64,000 nucleotides of DNA from Nocardia sp. NBC_00416 (GCF_036032445.1 NZ_CP107932.1:2482501-2546500), one strand, 5' to 3'; positions 1 through 9,663 are shown, numbered from the stretch's first letter. The notes: generated from the sequence alone by a model not told the origin. Numbers and translations are program-made.

Positions 1-64
1 ACTCGGCCTCTACCGCTGACGCGCACCACCGCGACAGCCCCTCGATACTCACCGGGCGCGAAAC

Positions 65-1099
65 CTACAGCGGGTTCTCCCACTCCTTCTCGGTCACCGT
101 GTCGTCGCGATCGATCACGACCCCGAATTTGCCGAGCGCGAATCTGCGGAAAGCATCCGACGCCTTCGTGATTCGCGACTCCGTGAGCCAGGTGACGGCC
201 AACTGCCGCTCCGCGCGAGCACCCGATATCGCGATCTCCCGGCAACCCCGACCCACCGCGACCGGCTGATCGGAATGCGGAAGTACGGCGACACCGAGCC
301 CGGCGGCCACGATGCCCCGGGCCGTCATAGTGTCCTGGACGTGGAACCGGGCTCGCGGAGTGAAACCGGCCTGCCTGCACAGTGCGTCCGCCAGGGAGCG
401 AAGGCCCACGCCGGCGGTGAACACGACGAAATCCTCTCGCCGCACCTCCGACAGATCTATCGACGACCTCGTCGCGGCCCAGTGATCCGTGGGAACGGTC
501 AGCAGAAGTTCTTGTCGCTGAATGATTTTGGATATGTACATCGCTTCGGTCGGGGCGGGCGACACGAAGGCCAGATCGACCTCCCGCCGGCTCAGCGAGC
601 GCAGGCAGTTCTCCCGGTTGTCCTGCATGAGCACGAAATCCACACCGGGGAATTCAGTGCGGAACTCTTCGATGAGTTCGGGAACGAATCGGGCGCCGAG
701 GGTGTGCAGAAATGAAAGGGTGACCGTCCCGCGTGATCGCGCGTGTTCTTCGTGCGCTTCCAGAATTCCGTGCTGCAGCTCCTCCAGGCAACGCCTGGCG
801 AACGGAAGGAATATCGCACCGATCGGCGTCAGCACGATATTCCGGCCGACACGTCGAACCAGTTCCAAGCCCAGCTCGCGCTGGAGCCGGGCGAGCATAC
901 GGCTGGCGGTCGGCTGCCCGATTCCCACCTCGTCGGCCGCATCCGTCAATGTCGACCAGTCCGCGAGCCCGACGAAGACCGCGAGTTCGGGCAGCAGCGA
1001 ATGCACCCCGTGTTCGAGGATCTCGTCGATATCTTTCGCACGGTCCTCACCTTCCATGCGAAACAGCATATCCATCCTGCTGTCCATGCAATTGTGCAC
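65..1099 (-). CDS. LysR-family transcriptional regulator
   Basis: A LysR-type regulator of up to 344 residues. An N-terminal winged HTH is visible around residues 39-95 (LADWSTLTDAADEVGIGQPT, then RMLARLQRELG), followed by the two-lobed periplasmic-binding-like effector domain with the typical VTLSFLHTLG entry strand and a late GLGVAVLP loop. It is transcribed away from an MFS gene that starts only 17 bp from the first possible start (GTG at 1099), so the control region would have to overlap the coding start. In-frame ATGs at 1087, 1075, 1069 and 1057 are alternatives; 1069 has an AGG upstream and leaves more promoter room. By family rule it probably controls itself and the divergent transporter. 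The ligand is unknown. Confidence 0.9.
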   Translation of the reverse strand: MHNCMDSRMDMLFRMEGEDRAKDIDEILEHGVHSLLPELAVFVGLADWSTLTDAADEVGIGQPTASRMLARLQRELGLELVRRVGRNIVLTPIGAIFLPFARRCLEELQHGILEAHEEHARSRGTVTLSFLHTLGARFVPELIEEFRTEFPGVDFVLMQDNRENCLRSLSRREVDLAFVSPAPTEAMYISKIIQRQELLLTVPTDHWAATRSSIDLSEVRREDFVVFTAGVGLRSLADALCRQAGFTPRARFHVQDTMTARGIVAAGLGVAVLPHSDQPVAVGRGCREIAISGARAERQLAVTWLTESRITKASDAFRRFALGKFGVVIDRDDTVTEKEWENPL

Positions 1100-1116
1100 T
1101 GGTTGTCCGTCGTTCT

Positions 1117-2406
1117 ATGTTGGCGGCCGTGAGCGCTCCCACCGGGACATTCGAGCGAGACGCGACCGTCCGGAATACGCTCGGTCGCGGCGAGGCGGGC
1201 TATCGGCTGTTGCTGTTGGCGCTGTTCGCCGCCGGTGTCGTGACGTTCGCCCAGCTGTACGCGCCACAGAGCGTCCTGCCGCTCATCCGGGCCGAACGCG
1301 GCTGGGACCTGTCCATGTCACAGGCTTCGCTGACAGTTTCGGCCGCGACCTTCGGGCTCGCGGCGTCCGTCCTGGTCTGGGCGGCACTGGCCAAGCGTTT
1401 CGGTACATTCCCGATAATCTGCTCGTCACTGGTGATCACGACCGCCATGGGATTCCTCGGCGCCGCGGCACCCGGTTTCGGCGCACTGCTCACGATCCGG
1501 GTCCTGCAGGGGGTGGGCGCCGCGGGCATGGCCGCCTTGGCGGTCGCCTACATCGTGGAACGAGTGAACCCCCGCGACGTCCCCGTCGTGGCCGGCATCT
1601 ATGTATCCGGCACCACCCTCGGCGGCCTCTCCGGCCGAGTGGTCGGCGCCGCGCTGGCCGATATCGGAGGCTGGCGGGGTTCGCTGCTCGGGGTGGCCCT
1701 GATCTCGCTGCTCTTCGCCGGTCTGTTCGTCGTCGCCGGCTGGAAATCGCGCCCCCGACCGGCGCCACGGGTGGACCGGCCCGCGGCGGCCGGCGCCACC
1801 GCGAGCACCACCGATCGGTCGGACCTCGTCCGGTGCCTCACCCACCGTTCGACGGTCGGGCTGTATGCCCTGGTCTTCGTCCTCATGGGCAGCCTCGTGG
1901 CGATGTACAACTACTTCGCCTTCCACCTGACCGATCATCCGTACGGGCTGTCCACCACCGCCGTGGGCCTGTTCTATCTCGCGTACCTCGGCGGTACGGT
2001 GAGCGCCCGGGCCGCCGGGTCCGCCGCCGTCCGGTTCGGCCGCGGGCGAACTCTGGCCGTCGCCGTCGCGATGATGGTCGTGGGAGCGTGCACAACCCTG
2101 CTGCCGGACCTGGGTGCTCTCGCGGTCGGGCTCCTGCTCTTCACCACCGCCTTCTTCGCCGCCCACGCGGTGGCGTCCGGATGGGTCGGGCAGATCGCGG
2201 GACCGGAACGCAGCGGTACGGCTTCTGCCCTGTACTCGCTCTTCTACTACGCGGGCTCGGCGATTCTCGGCTGGCTGTTCGGCTTCCCCTACGAACATTT
2301 CGGCTGGTCGGCCTTCGTCCTGATCCTGACCGGGGTCTGCCTGGCGGCAGGCGTTATCGCATGGCTGATGCTGCGACCGCGGTCGGCGGCTCGGCGCGAA
2401 CAGTGA
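1117..2406 (+). CDS. MFS transporter, YnfM/AraJ-like
   Basis: A 429-residue major facilitator with about 12 hydrophobic segments, starting AQLYAPQSVLPLI in TM1 and with LIRVLQGVGAAGMAA in the TM4 region. This resembles the YnfM/CynX-like drug or metabolite efflux group. The ATG at 1117 has no clear Shine-Dalgarno, so translation may be leaderless or start at the GTG at 1129. It is divergent from the LysR gene, whose product is the likely regulator. The 3' end overlaps the convergent sterol-desaturase-like gene by 53 bp. Direction of transport and substrate cannot be told from the sequence. Confidence 0.88.
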   Translation: MLAAVSAPTGTFERDATVRNTLGRGEAGYRLLLLALFAAGVVTFAQLYAPQSVLPLIRAERGWDLSMSQASLTVSAATFGLAASVLVWAALAKRFGTFPIICSSLVITTAMGFLGAAAPGFGALLTIRVLQGVGAAGMAALAVAYIVERVNPRDVPVVAGIYVSGTTLGGLSGRVVGAALADIGGWRGSLLGVALISLLFAGLFVVAGWKSRPRPAPRVDRPAAAGATASTTDRSDLVRCLTHRSTVGLYALVFVLMGSLVAMYNYFAFHLTDHPYGLSTTAVGLFYLAYLGGTVSARAAGSAAVRFGRGRTLAVAVAMMVVGACTTLLPDLGALAVGLLLFTTAFFAAHAVASGWVGQIAGPERSGTASALYSLFYYAGSAILGWLFGFPYEHFGWSAFVLILTGVCLAAGVIAWLMLRPRSAARREQ

Positions 2407-3286
2407 CGGTTGCGCCGGGGGCCACGGCATCGGGCGCGAGCCGCTCCCGGTATCCGGGCGGGGAGAGAAGGTAGCCGCACCGGCCCGACCAGGTCGCCGC
2501 GTTCTTCACATCTCGCAGCATCGACGTGAACTCCCCATAGTTGACCTTGATCGGGTTGTGGGAGTCGATATTGTGCACCAGGCCGTACCGCACCGGCTCG
2601 AGTTCCTCGGCGTAGCTGCCGAACATGCGGTCCCAGACGACGAACACACCGGCATAGTTCTTGTCGAGATACGGGTTGTTCGACCCGTGGTGCACGCGAT
2701 GATGCGACGGAGTGTTGAAGAGATATTCGATCGGCCCCCACAGCGTGCCCACCCGCTCGGTGTGGAGGGGGAACTGGAACACCAGATTCAACGACTGCAT
2801 CAGCAACACCATCCACACCGGGATGCCCAGGAGTACGGCGGGTACGAAGAACACGCCGCGCAACAGCATCGCCGGATTCAGCCACGGCAGCCGGATGGCG
2901 GTGGTGAAGTTGAAGTACTCCGACGAGTGGTGCACCGAATGCGCGGTCCACATCAGCCGCACCCGGTGATCGGCGCGGTGCGCCCAGTAATAGCAGAAGT
3001 CCACCACCACGAATGCCAGCGGCCACACCCACCACGACCGGGTATCGAGAGCGAACGGGGCGACGGCGGCGGCCGCCGCCAGCGGGCCGACCACGCTGAT
3101 CGTGGTCATGATCGGTGTGGTGACCCGGCCGAGAGCGAACACCGCGATATTGGTCGCCACTTCCCTGCCGTCGTAGCCGTGCTTACCGGGACGGGTATCG
3201 GGATCGAGACGGCTCGCGACCCATTCGGCGAGCATGAGGCCCGCGAAGGCGATCAGGGTGGGCACCGCGAAAAGTAGATCGTGCAC
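2354..3286 (-). CDS. sterol desaturase / fatty acid hydroxylase superfamily protein
   Basis: A membrane di-iron hydroxylase of about 310 residues. The histidine clusters of the superfamily are clear: YYWAHRADH, TAHSVHHSSE and, further on, THSHH-like NTPSHHRVHHGSNN, all between hydrophobic segments. I place the start at GTG 3286, preceded by AAAGG eight bases upstream; the frame stays open to 3508 but that extension is Arg-rich and lacks the expected membrane segment. Members oxidise sterols, fatty acids or carotenoids; the substrate here is unknown. The C-terminus overlaps the MFS gene tail on the other strand. Confidence 0.88.
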   Translation of the reverse strand: MHDLLFAVPTLIAFAGLMLAEWVASRLDPDTRPGKHGYDGREVATNIAVFALGRVTTPIMTTISVVGPLAAAAAVAPFALDTRSWWVWPLAFVVVDFCYYWAHRADHRVRLMWTAHSVHHSSEYFNFTTAIRLPWLNPAMLLRGVFFVPAVLLGIPVWMVLLMQSLNLVFQFPLHTERVGTLWGPIEYLFNTPSHHRVHHGSNNPYLDKNYAGVFVVWDRMFGSYAEELEPVRYGLVHNIDSHNPIKVNYGEFTSMLRDVKNAATWSGRCGYLLSPPGYRERLAPDAVAPGATVTVRAEPPTAVAASAMR

Positions 3287-3583
3287 TTGCCGGACCTTTC
3301 GCCGAGGGATTCTCTGGTACCGAGAACGATCCCGCACGATCGTCGGGTGGCGGTATGACCGTATTGAGGAGTCTCTGAGAAAGCCGATCGCGTCGGGCGC
3401 ATACCGCACCCGCACCAGGCGACGAAGCGGCGCGGGCTCTGGCATCCTGGGAGAACTGCCGAGGAAGCCCCGGGGCCACGCAGCTGTCCGCGAGGTCCGG
3501 CAACCCACTACTGTTCGCCATGGACAACGGGCGGCACGTCCCCGGTAGCCGGTCGAACAAACGAGAAGTCAGGAGTTCGTGAA

Positions 3584-4159
3584 ATGAGCGTCAGTCTCGC
3601 CAAGGGCGGCAATGTGTCGTTGTCGAAGCAGGCTCCGAATCTGACCGCGGTAGCGGTCGGCCTGGGATGGGACGTGCGGTCCACCACCGGCGCGGAATTC
3701 GACCTCGACGCCAGCGCGATCGCCACCGGCGCCGACCACAAGGTGCTGTCGGATCAGCATTTCGTGTTCTACAACAACCTGCGCTCACCCGAGGGAAGTG
3801 TCGAGCACACCGGCGACAACCTCACCGGCGCGGGCGAGGGCGACGATGAAGTGATCAATGTCGATCTGGCGGCCACCCCGCCGACGATCACCAATATCTT
3901 CTTCCCCGTGTCCATTCACGACGCCGACGCTCGCCAGCAGTCGTTCGGTCAGGTTCGCAACGCCTTCATCCGGGTCGTGGACCGCAACACGGGTACCGAA
4001 CTGACGCGCTACGACCTGACCGAGGATGCTTCGACCGAGACCGCGATGGTGTTCGGCGAGCTCTACCGCAACGGCGCGGAATGGAAGTTCCGCGCCATCG
4101 GGCAGGGATACGCCTCCGGTCTGGCCGGTATCGCTCGTGACTACGGCGTGAACGTCTGA
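3584..4159 (+). CDS. terD: TerD-family tellurium resistance / stress protein
   Basis: A 191-residue protein with the complete TerD domain. It begins MSVSLAKGGNVSLSK and contains VGLGWDVR, the acidic EFDLDASA segment, FFNN-like FYNNLRSPEGSVEHTGDN and DEVINVDL, which in the family form Ca2+-binding loops. CAGGAG lies ten bases before the ATG. The next gene is a TerA-like protein 28 bp downstream, so the two form a short operon. TerD proteins are tied to tellurite resistance, cell-surface stress and phage inhibition; no other ter genes (terB, terC, terZ) are nearby. The 297 bp upstream of it shows no gene. Confidence 0.95.
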   Translation: MSVSLAKGGNVSLSKQAPNLTAVAVGLGWDVRSTTGAEFDLDASAIATGADHKVLSDQHFVFYNNLRSPEGSVEHTGDNLTGAGEGDDEVINVDLAATPPTITNIFFPVSIHDADARQQSFGQVRNAFIRVVDRNTGTELTRYDLTEDASTETAMVFGELYRNGAEWKFRAIGQGYASGLAGIARDYGVNV

Positions 4160-4187
4160 ACCGAGCGGGCGATCGGGAAGACAGTCG

Positions 4188-4874
4188 ATGGGGATCGACC
4201 ACACCGAAATACCGGCGCCGCCGGATATATCAGCGGACGGCCGCCGGAATTCCGGCACCGGTCCGCCCACAGTGACCCTCACCGAAACCGAACGCAGCGT
4301 CGATCTCACCAGATCCGGCGGACGCCAGGGCGTGATGCGGGTGAACCTGAACTGGACCGACCCCGCACGGGGCAGATCCGGATTCCTCGCGAAACTCCTC
4401 GGCACGCGTCGCGCGATCGACCTGGACCTGGGGTGCCTCTACGAACTCGCCGACGGCTCCACAGGCGTCATCCAGGCATTGGGGCGCAGCTACGGCGATC
4501 TGCTGGAACCGCCGTTCATCGCACTGGACAGCGACGATCGCACCGGGGCCGCGACGAGCGGGGAGAATCTGCGCGTCCAACTCGGTGACCCCGCGGTGTT
4601 CCGGCGGATCCTGATCTTCGCGATGATCTACGACGGCGCGGCGAACTGGGCGGCAGTCGACGGAGTGGTCACGATGTTCCCGACCTCCGGGCCGCAGATC
4701 GAAGTCCGGCTGGATTCCCCGGTCGACGGTGCGCGGATCTGTGCGGTCGCGCTGTTGACCAACACCGGCGACGGGCTCACCGTGCGGCGCGAGGTCGAAT
4801 ACGTCAGCGGCACCCAAGCAGATCTGGACCGCGCCTACCAATGGGGTATGCACTGGGCGGTCGGGCGCAAATAG
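4188..4874 (+). CDS. TerA-like tellurium resistance protein
   Basis: 228 residues with a divergent TerD-type fold typical of TerA. Landmarks are VTLTETERSVDL, RVNLNWTDP, AIDLDLGCLYEL and FPTSGPQIEVRLD, and a C-terminal VEYVSGTQADLDRAYQWGMHW tail. The N-terminal 35 residues are Pro/Arg-rich and probably unstructured. It follows terD on the same strand with a 28-bp gap, so co-transcription is likely. TerA proteins act with TerD in an ill-defined Ca2+-linked stress complex. The assignment to TerA rather than another TerD-like paralogue rests on the C-terminal tail. Confidence 0.85.
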   Translation: MGIDHTEIPAPPDISADGRRNSGTGPPTVTLTETERSVDLTRSGGRQGVMRVNLNWTDPARGRSGFLAKLLGTRRAIDLDLGCLYELADGSTGVIQALGRSYGDLLEPPFIALDSDDRTGAATSGENLRVQLGDPAVFRRILIFAMIYDGAANWAAVDGVVTMFPTSGPQIEVRLDSPVDGARICAVALLTNTGDGLTVRREVEYVSGTQADLDRAYQWGMHWAVGRK

Positions 4875-4955
4875 CACGACCCGCTGCCCCGGCCCGGCCA
4901 CCCGGCGGAACCGCCCCCGGTCATCGGGTACGGCTGCCGGGTGGTGAGATCGGCG

Positions 4956-5489
4956 TCAGGAGTTGCCCGCGTGCACCCCGGTATCCCCGGCACCTCTCGG
5001 TCGCGCGGGTCCGCTATCGGGCAGGTGTTTCTCGAAGCGGTGCAACGGGCCGATCTCGTGCTGGATATTGCGTTCCAGCGCCGTGTATCCGGCGGCGTTG
5101 TACAGCGCGACCGCCTCGGGCTGGCGCGGCCCGGTGGTGAGATAGACGCGAACGTAGCCGCGGCGGGCGATCTCGGCTTCCAGTTCGGCGAGCACGAACC
5201 GGCCGAGTCCGCGACGCCGATGATCACGCGCGGTCCAGATACGTTTCAGTTCCGCGGTTCCGGCGTCGTAGCGCCGGAACGCCCCACCCGCCACCGGTTC
5301 CCCGTCCTCGACCACCACCAGCAACGCGCCGTCCGGCGGCGTGAACTCCGCAGCGGGATAGGCCGTGAGATCGCGGCGGACCTCGGCGGCGGTTCCGCCG
5401 TAACGACTGCTGTATTCGACCGCCAGCTCGGCCAACAGTGGTACGGCCAGCGGATCGCGCTGTTCGACGTAGCGGACCTGGCGCATCAT
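4956..5489 (-). CDS. GNAT-family N-acetyltransferase
   Basis: About 177 residues with the GNAT acetyl-CoA fold. Motif A appears as RRRGLGRFVLAELE after the strand AELKRIWTARDH, and motif B as EAVALYNAAGYT. GGAGG sits directly before an ATGATG pair at 5489/5486, which fixes the start; the frame stays open upstream but without a plausible start signal. It transfers an acetyl group from acetyl-CoA to an amine whose identity is unknown. The gene stands alone between the ter pair and a flavoprotein gene. Confidence 0.88.
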   Translation of the reverse strand: MMRQVRYVEQRDPLAVPLLAELAVEYSSRYGGTAAEVRRDLTAYPAAEFTPPDGALLVVVEDGEPVAGGAFRRYDAGTAELKRIWTARDHRRRGLGRFVLAELEAEIARRGYVRVYLTTGPRQPEAVALYNAAGYTALERNIQHEIGPLHRFEKHLPDSGPARPRGAGDTGVHAGNS

Positions 5490-5719
5490 GCCTCCGGCTT
5501 CGGAAGTCCGGGCGGATCGATCCGGGATTGCGGCACGACCTCGCTCCGCAACCCTGGTTGCTTGGGATGGTGGGGACAAATTTAGGGACGCCGCAGATCG
5601 TTGTCGCCGTTCACGTTCAACGTGAGTTCAAACTAGGCACACGGGTCCGCCGCCGCCCCACGATCATTGTTTCGACACCGGCCGGCGGCCGATCGAATAC
5701 GCACGCTGTCCCGCAGGTT

Positions 5720-6679
5720 TCAGCCCGCTGCCCAGCTACGCAACGCACGTTCGGCCACCGAGCACAGCTCGTCGATGATCCGGCCCGCCGGACGGCTCTC
5801 GGTCAGCATTCCCACGCCCTGGCCCGCGTCGACCGGGGCCACGGCCGGGTCGTCGGCGGCCATCGCCGCGGCCAACGCGTCCCGGGCCGCGGTCGCGTCG
5901 GCCACATCGTTCTCGCGACCGGCCCAGCGCCGGGTGAAATCGTTGCGCAGCACCCGGGAGGGGTAGCGCGGCGGCCACGGCAGGTTCTGACCGATATCGA
6001 AGACACGCGTGGTCAGGGTGTCGGTGCCGTGCGCGCGCAGCAGCGCCTCGCGCGTGCGGTCCGGCGTGAGCGCCTCGGTGGATATCGACAGTCGTGTCCC
6101 CAGCCAGGCGCCCGCGGCGCCCGCCGCGAGCACCGCGGCCAGGGTCCGGCCGGACGAGATTCCGCCCGCGGCCAGCACCGGCACGTCGACCGCGTCCAGG
6201 ACGGCATCCAGCAGCGGCAGCGTGGCCAGCGTAGGAGCTCCGTGGCCACCGCCCTCGGCTCCCCTGGCGACGATCACATCCACACCGGCGGCGGCGCGCC
6301 ACGCGTGTTCCGCGTCGTAGACCTGGGTCGCCGTCGCGACGCCGTGCCGGTGCACCCTGTCCACCCAGGAGAAATCCTCGGTGAAACCGATCGCGATCAG
6401 CGCCGGTCGCGCGGCGAGAGCCGCGTCGAGCAGTCCGGGCTCCCGGGCCCGAACCCAGTCGACCAATCCGATGCCGAACGGACCGGAGATATCGCCGAGC
6501 GATTCCAGTTCGCCGGTCAACCGGGAGACCGTACCCGTGCTGCCCATCCCGATCATGCCGAGACCACCGGCCGCGGTGACGGCCGCCGCGAGACGGCCGC
6601 CCGCCACGCCGCCCATCGGGGCATTGACGATCGGGACGCGCAACCCCGTTTCTCGCGACCAGGGAGTCGACAGCACCAC
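5720..6679 (-). CDS. nitronate monooxygenase / FabK-like flavoprotein
   Basis: A 319-residue FMN-dependent TIM-barrel protein of the nitronate monooxygenase (2-nitropropane dioxygenase) family. Typical signatures are VPIVNAPMGGVAGG at the N-terminus, ARGAEGGGHGAPTLATLPLL with the catalytic His region, and VPVLAAGGISSGRTLAAVLAAGA followed by WLGTRL for phosphate binding. The start is GTG at 6679, preceded by GAGGTGG. The family oxidises alkyl nitronates such as propionate-3-nitronate, but many members are of unknown substrate. It lies divergent from two luciferase-type flavin enzymes, so it may share FMNH2-type chemistry, but no operon link exists. Confidence 0.85.
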   Translation of the reverse strand: MVLSTPWSRETGLRVPIVNAPMGGVAGGRLAAAVTAAGGLGMIGMGSTGTVSRLTGELESLGDISGPFGIGLVDWVRAREPGLLDAALAARPALIAIGFTEDFSWVDRVHRHGVATATQVYDAEHAWRAAAGVDVIVARGAEGGGHGAPTLATLPLLDAVLDAVDVPVLAAGGISSGRTLAAVLAAGAAGAWLGTRLSISTEALTPDRTREALLRAHGTDTLTTRVFDIGQNLPWPPRYPSRVLRNDFTRRWAGRENDVADATAARDALAAAMAADDPAVAPVDAGQGVGMLTESRPAGRIIDELCSVAERALRSWAAG

Positions 6680-6994
6680 GATCCACCTCGCTCATCTGTG
6701 CCGGCACGGGTGCGCCGGGTCGGGTTGTCGCCGAGACCGTACCCGGCACACCGGCCGTATTTCACCGGGCTCGAACTGATCTCAATCGTTGACACCACTC
6801 TCCCCGACCGGACTCGGGAACGACGGACAGGTCGTGAACAGCGCCCGGCCACCCATTTTCGGCGAGCGGGACGACGCTCCGGCGCGCCTGTCGAATATCG
6901 GCCCCGCCCGCCGATCCCCGCACCGACGCCCGCCCGCGCCCGAGTTCCGCGTTGAGCCGTACAAACTCGCGTACGCACAGGAAAACGGGAGACG
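6680..6994. other. intergenic region between divergent flavoenzyme genes
   Basis: A 315-bp gap between the nitronate monooxygenase-like gene and the first luciferase-like gene. It must hold both promoters. I see no convincing ORF, repeat or palindrome, only a possible site CAATCGTTGAC at about 6783 of unknown meaning. Confidence 0.5.
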
Positions 6995-8206
6995 ATGGGA
7001 TCGAAATTACATCTCGGCGCCGCGCTCGACGGAGCGGGCTGGCATCCGGCGGCGTGGCGGGAGCCGAACTCCAGGCCGGCCGAACTCTTCACCCCCGCCT
7101 ATTGGACAGACCTGGCCACGACAGCGCAGCGCGGCCTGCTCGACTTCGTGACCATCGACGACAGCCTGTCGGTTCCCGGTGACCGCCGCGCACCGACCGA
7201 CGGTGCGCTCGACCGCGTCCGGGCCAGGATCGACGCCCAGCTGATCGCCGCGCGGATCGCGCCGGTCACCCGGCACCTCGGCCTCATTCCGACGATCACC
7301 ACCACCCATACCGAGCCGTTCCACGTCTCCAAGGCGATCGCGACCCTCGATTACACCTCGCGCGGGCGGGCCGGCTGGCAGGCCAGGGTATCGGGCACCG
7401 CGGCCGAGGCCGCGCACTTCGGACGGCGGCCCCTGCGCGAACTGACGGCCGCGGAACTCGCGGAGGTCGCGGCCGCGGGCACCTTCCCCGACTTCGTCCA
7501 CGACCGGTTCGCGGAGGCCGCCGACGCGGTGGAAGTGGTTCGGCGGCTGTGGGACAGCTGGGAAGACGGCGCCGAGATCCGCGATGTCGCCACCCGGCGT
7601 TTCATCGATCGCGACAAACTGCACTACATCGATTTCCAGGGTCGCCATTTCGGCGTGCGCGGTCCGTCGATCACGCCGCGGCCACCGCAGGGGCAGCCGG
7701 TGGTGACGGCGCTCGCACACGCCCCGCTGATCTACGAATTCGCCGCTCGCGGCGCTGATCTGGTCTTCGTCACGCCCACTCGGGAAGCCGGCCCGGCCCC
7801 GATACTCGAGCAGGTCGCCGCCGCCGCGGCCCAGGTCGGCCGCGCGGGTGAAGCCCTGCGGGTCTACGCCGACCTCGTCGTCTTCCTCGACAGCGACCAA
7901 GAGACCGGACCGCACCGCCTGGCCCGCCTGAACGAGGCGTCGGGAGCCGAATTCGGTTCCGACGCACCGATCTTCGCGGGCAGCGCCGACGAACTCGCCG
8001 AGCTGCTCATCGAGTGGAGTGCGCAGGGAGTCGACGGTTTCCGATTGCGACCGGGTGTGGCGGTCGACGATCTCGCCGCCATCGCCGACCGGCTGGTTCC
8101 CGCGCTACAACAGCGCGGTGTCTTCCGCACCGGCTATCCGGACGGGTCTCTGCGCGCACTGCTCGACCTGCCCACCACTGTCCCCAACCGCTACGCGACC
8201 GCCTGA
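6995..8206 (+). CDS. LLM-class flavin-dependent oxidoreductase (luciferase-like monooxygenase)
   Basis: 403 residues of the bacterial-luciferase superfamily. The barrel opens with LHLGAALDGAGWHPAAWRE; further landmarks are DFVTIDDSL, a long HLGLIPTITTTHTEPFHVSKA strand, SRGRAGWQARVSGT and ITPRPPQGQPVVTALAHAP. GGGAGACG precedes the ATG. Such enzymes use FMNH2 from a separate reductase to oxygenate a substrate (sulfonates, sulfones, aminocarboxylates). The next gene, 11 bp on, encodes a second enzyme of the same superfamily. No reductase gene is visible nearby. Substrate unknown. Confidence 0.9.
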   Translation: MGSKLHLGAALDGAGWHPAAWREPNSRPAELFTPAYWTDLATTAQRGLLDFVTIDDSLSVPGDRRAPTDGALDRVRARIDAQLIAARIAPVTRHLGLIPTITTTHTEPFHVSKAIATLDYTSRGRAGWQARVSGTAAEAAHFGRRPLRELTAAELAEVAAAGTFPDFVHDRFAEAADAVEVVRRLWDSWEDGAEIRDVATRRFIDRDKLHYIDFQGRHFGVRGPSITPRPPQGQPVVTALAHAPLIYEFAARGADLVFVTPTREAGPAPILEQVAAAAAQVGRAGEALRVYADLVVFLDSDQETGPHRLARLNEASGAEFGSDAPIFAGSADELAELLIEWSAQGVDGFRLRPGVAVDDLAAIADRLVPALQQRGVFRTGYPDGSLRALLDLPTTVPNRYATA

Positions 8207-8217
8207 GCGAGGCCCCC

Positions 8218-9585
8218 ATGAGCACTCCCCGTAAACAGGTCATTCTGGGCGCCTACCTCGGCGGCGTCAACCATCACACCGCGTGGTGGCATCCCGAGGC
8301 GGGCAGTCAGATAGATTTCAGCAGTTTCGAACACACCGCGCGCACCGCCGAGCGCGGCAAGTTCGACTTCTTCTTCCTTGCCGAGGGACTCGCCCTGCGC
8401 GAACGCGCGGGTGAGATCTTCGACCAGGACATCATCGGACGGCCCGACACCCTGACGGTGCTGGCTTCGCTCGCGGCGGTCACCGAGCACCTGGGTCTGG
8501 CGGGCACCATCAACACGACCTTCAACGAGCCCTACGAGCTGGCCCGCCAGTTCGCGAGCCTGGACCACCTCTCCGGCGGCCGCGCCGCCTGGAATGTGGT
8601 GACCTCCTTCGACGCGTTCACCGGCCAGAACTTCCGGCGCGGCGGCTTTCTCGATCCGGCCGACCGCTACGTACGCGCCGAAGAGACACTGAGCGCGGTA
8701 CGCGTCCTGTGGGATTCGTGGTCGGCCGCGGACCTGGTCGCGGACAAGGCGACCGGCCGCTACCTGGGCCGCCCCGACGCCGGCGCGTTCGCCTTCCACG
8801 GCAGCCAGTTCGATATCGCCGGGCGGTTCACGGTGCCGCGCAGCCCGCAGGGCAGGCCGGTGATCCTGCAGGCCGGAGTCTCGCCGCAGGGCCGTGATTT
8901 CGCCGCCGCCAACGCCGACGCGATCTTCTCCCCGTACGCCGAACTGCGGGAAGCCGCGAAGTTCTATCGCGATATCAAGGCCCGCGCGGTGGCGTCGGGA
9001 CGGGCTGCCGACGATATCAAGATCCTGCCGTCGGCGAGTTTCGTACTCGGCGATACCGAGGCCGAAGCGGTGGAGAAATACCACGCCGTACGCAACGAGC
9101 AGGTGACCGGGCAGACCGCGTTGATCCTGCTCGAGCAGATCTGGAACCGCGACCTGTCCGGCTACGACCCGGAGGGCCCGGTACCCGATATCGATCCCGA
9201 TCCCGACGCCGCGCCGATCATCCAGGGGCGGGCTTTCGTCCATCAGGATCGCTTCGCCACGGTGCGCCGCCTGCGCGAGGTCGCCGAGGCGAAGAAGCTC
9301 ACGCTGCGTGAAGTGGTGATCGACCAGTTCGAGCGCGGCCCGCTGGTCGGCACACCGGCGCAGGTCGCCGAGCAGATCGACACCTTCGTCCAGGACAACG
9401 GCTCGGACGGTTTCATCCTCGGCTCCCATCTGGTGCCGTGGGGTCTGGACGAGTTCGTCGACAAGGTGGTTCCGCTGCTACAGGATCGCGGTGCGCTGCG
9501 CACCGAGTACACCGGTACCACGCTCCGCGACAACCTCGGTCTCCGCGCTGCGCGCACCGCGACGACCGTTTCGGCCGGCACCTGA
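8218..9585 (+). CDS. NtaA/SnaA/DszA-family FMN-dependent monooxygenase
   Basis: 455 residues of the NtaA/SnaA/DszA/SoxA branch of luciferase-like monooxygenases. It starts QVILGAYLGGVNHHTAWWHPE and has the typical ERGKFDFFFLAEGL, LAGTINTTFNEPYELARQFASLD, GRAAWNVVTSFD and FRRGGFLDPADRY blocks, plus PRSPQGRPVILQAG and the late GSHLVPWGLDEFVDKVVPLL. Relatives cleave C-S or C-N bonds (dibenzothiophene sulfone, nitrilotriacetate). The start at 8218 leaves an 11-bp gap to the previous gene, so the pair is an operon. Likely role is sulfur or amine scavenging, inferred from the family only. Confidence 0.92.
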   Translation: MSTPRKQVILGAYLGGVNHHTAWWHPEAGSQIDFSSFEHTARTAERGKFDFFFLAEGLALRERAGEIFDQDIIGRPDTLTVLASLAAVTEHLGLAGTINTTFNEPYELARQFASLDHLSGGRAAWNVVTSFDAFTGQNFRRGGFLDPADRYVRAEETLSAVRVLWDSWSAADLVADKATGRYLGRPDAGAFAFHGSQFDIAGRFTVPRSPQGRPVILQAGVSPQGRDFAAANADAIFSPYAELREAAKFYRDIKARAVASGRAADDIKILPSASFVLGDTEAEAVEKYHAVRNEQVTGQTALILLEQIWNRDLSGYDPEGPVPDIDPDPDAAPIIQGRAFVHQDRFATVRRLREVAEAKKLTLREVVIDQFERGPLVGTPAQVAEQIDTFVQDNGSDGFILGSHLVPWGLDEFVDKVVPLLQDRGALRTEYTGTTLRDNLGLRAARTATTVSAGT

Positions 9586-9663
9586 CGCGTCGGCCCGCGC
9601 ACGCCGTTACCGGCCCCTCCCCGGGGGCCTCGGCGCGAACCTCGCGGACACCGTATCGGTGCC

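Noticed and set aside
522..2474. A 650-codon open frame on the plus strand across the LysR and MFS genes
   Set aside because: It is Arg/Ser/Gly-rich, lacks domains and lies opposite or out of frame with two clear genes; a typical high-GC shadow.
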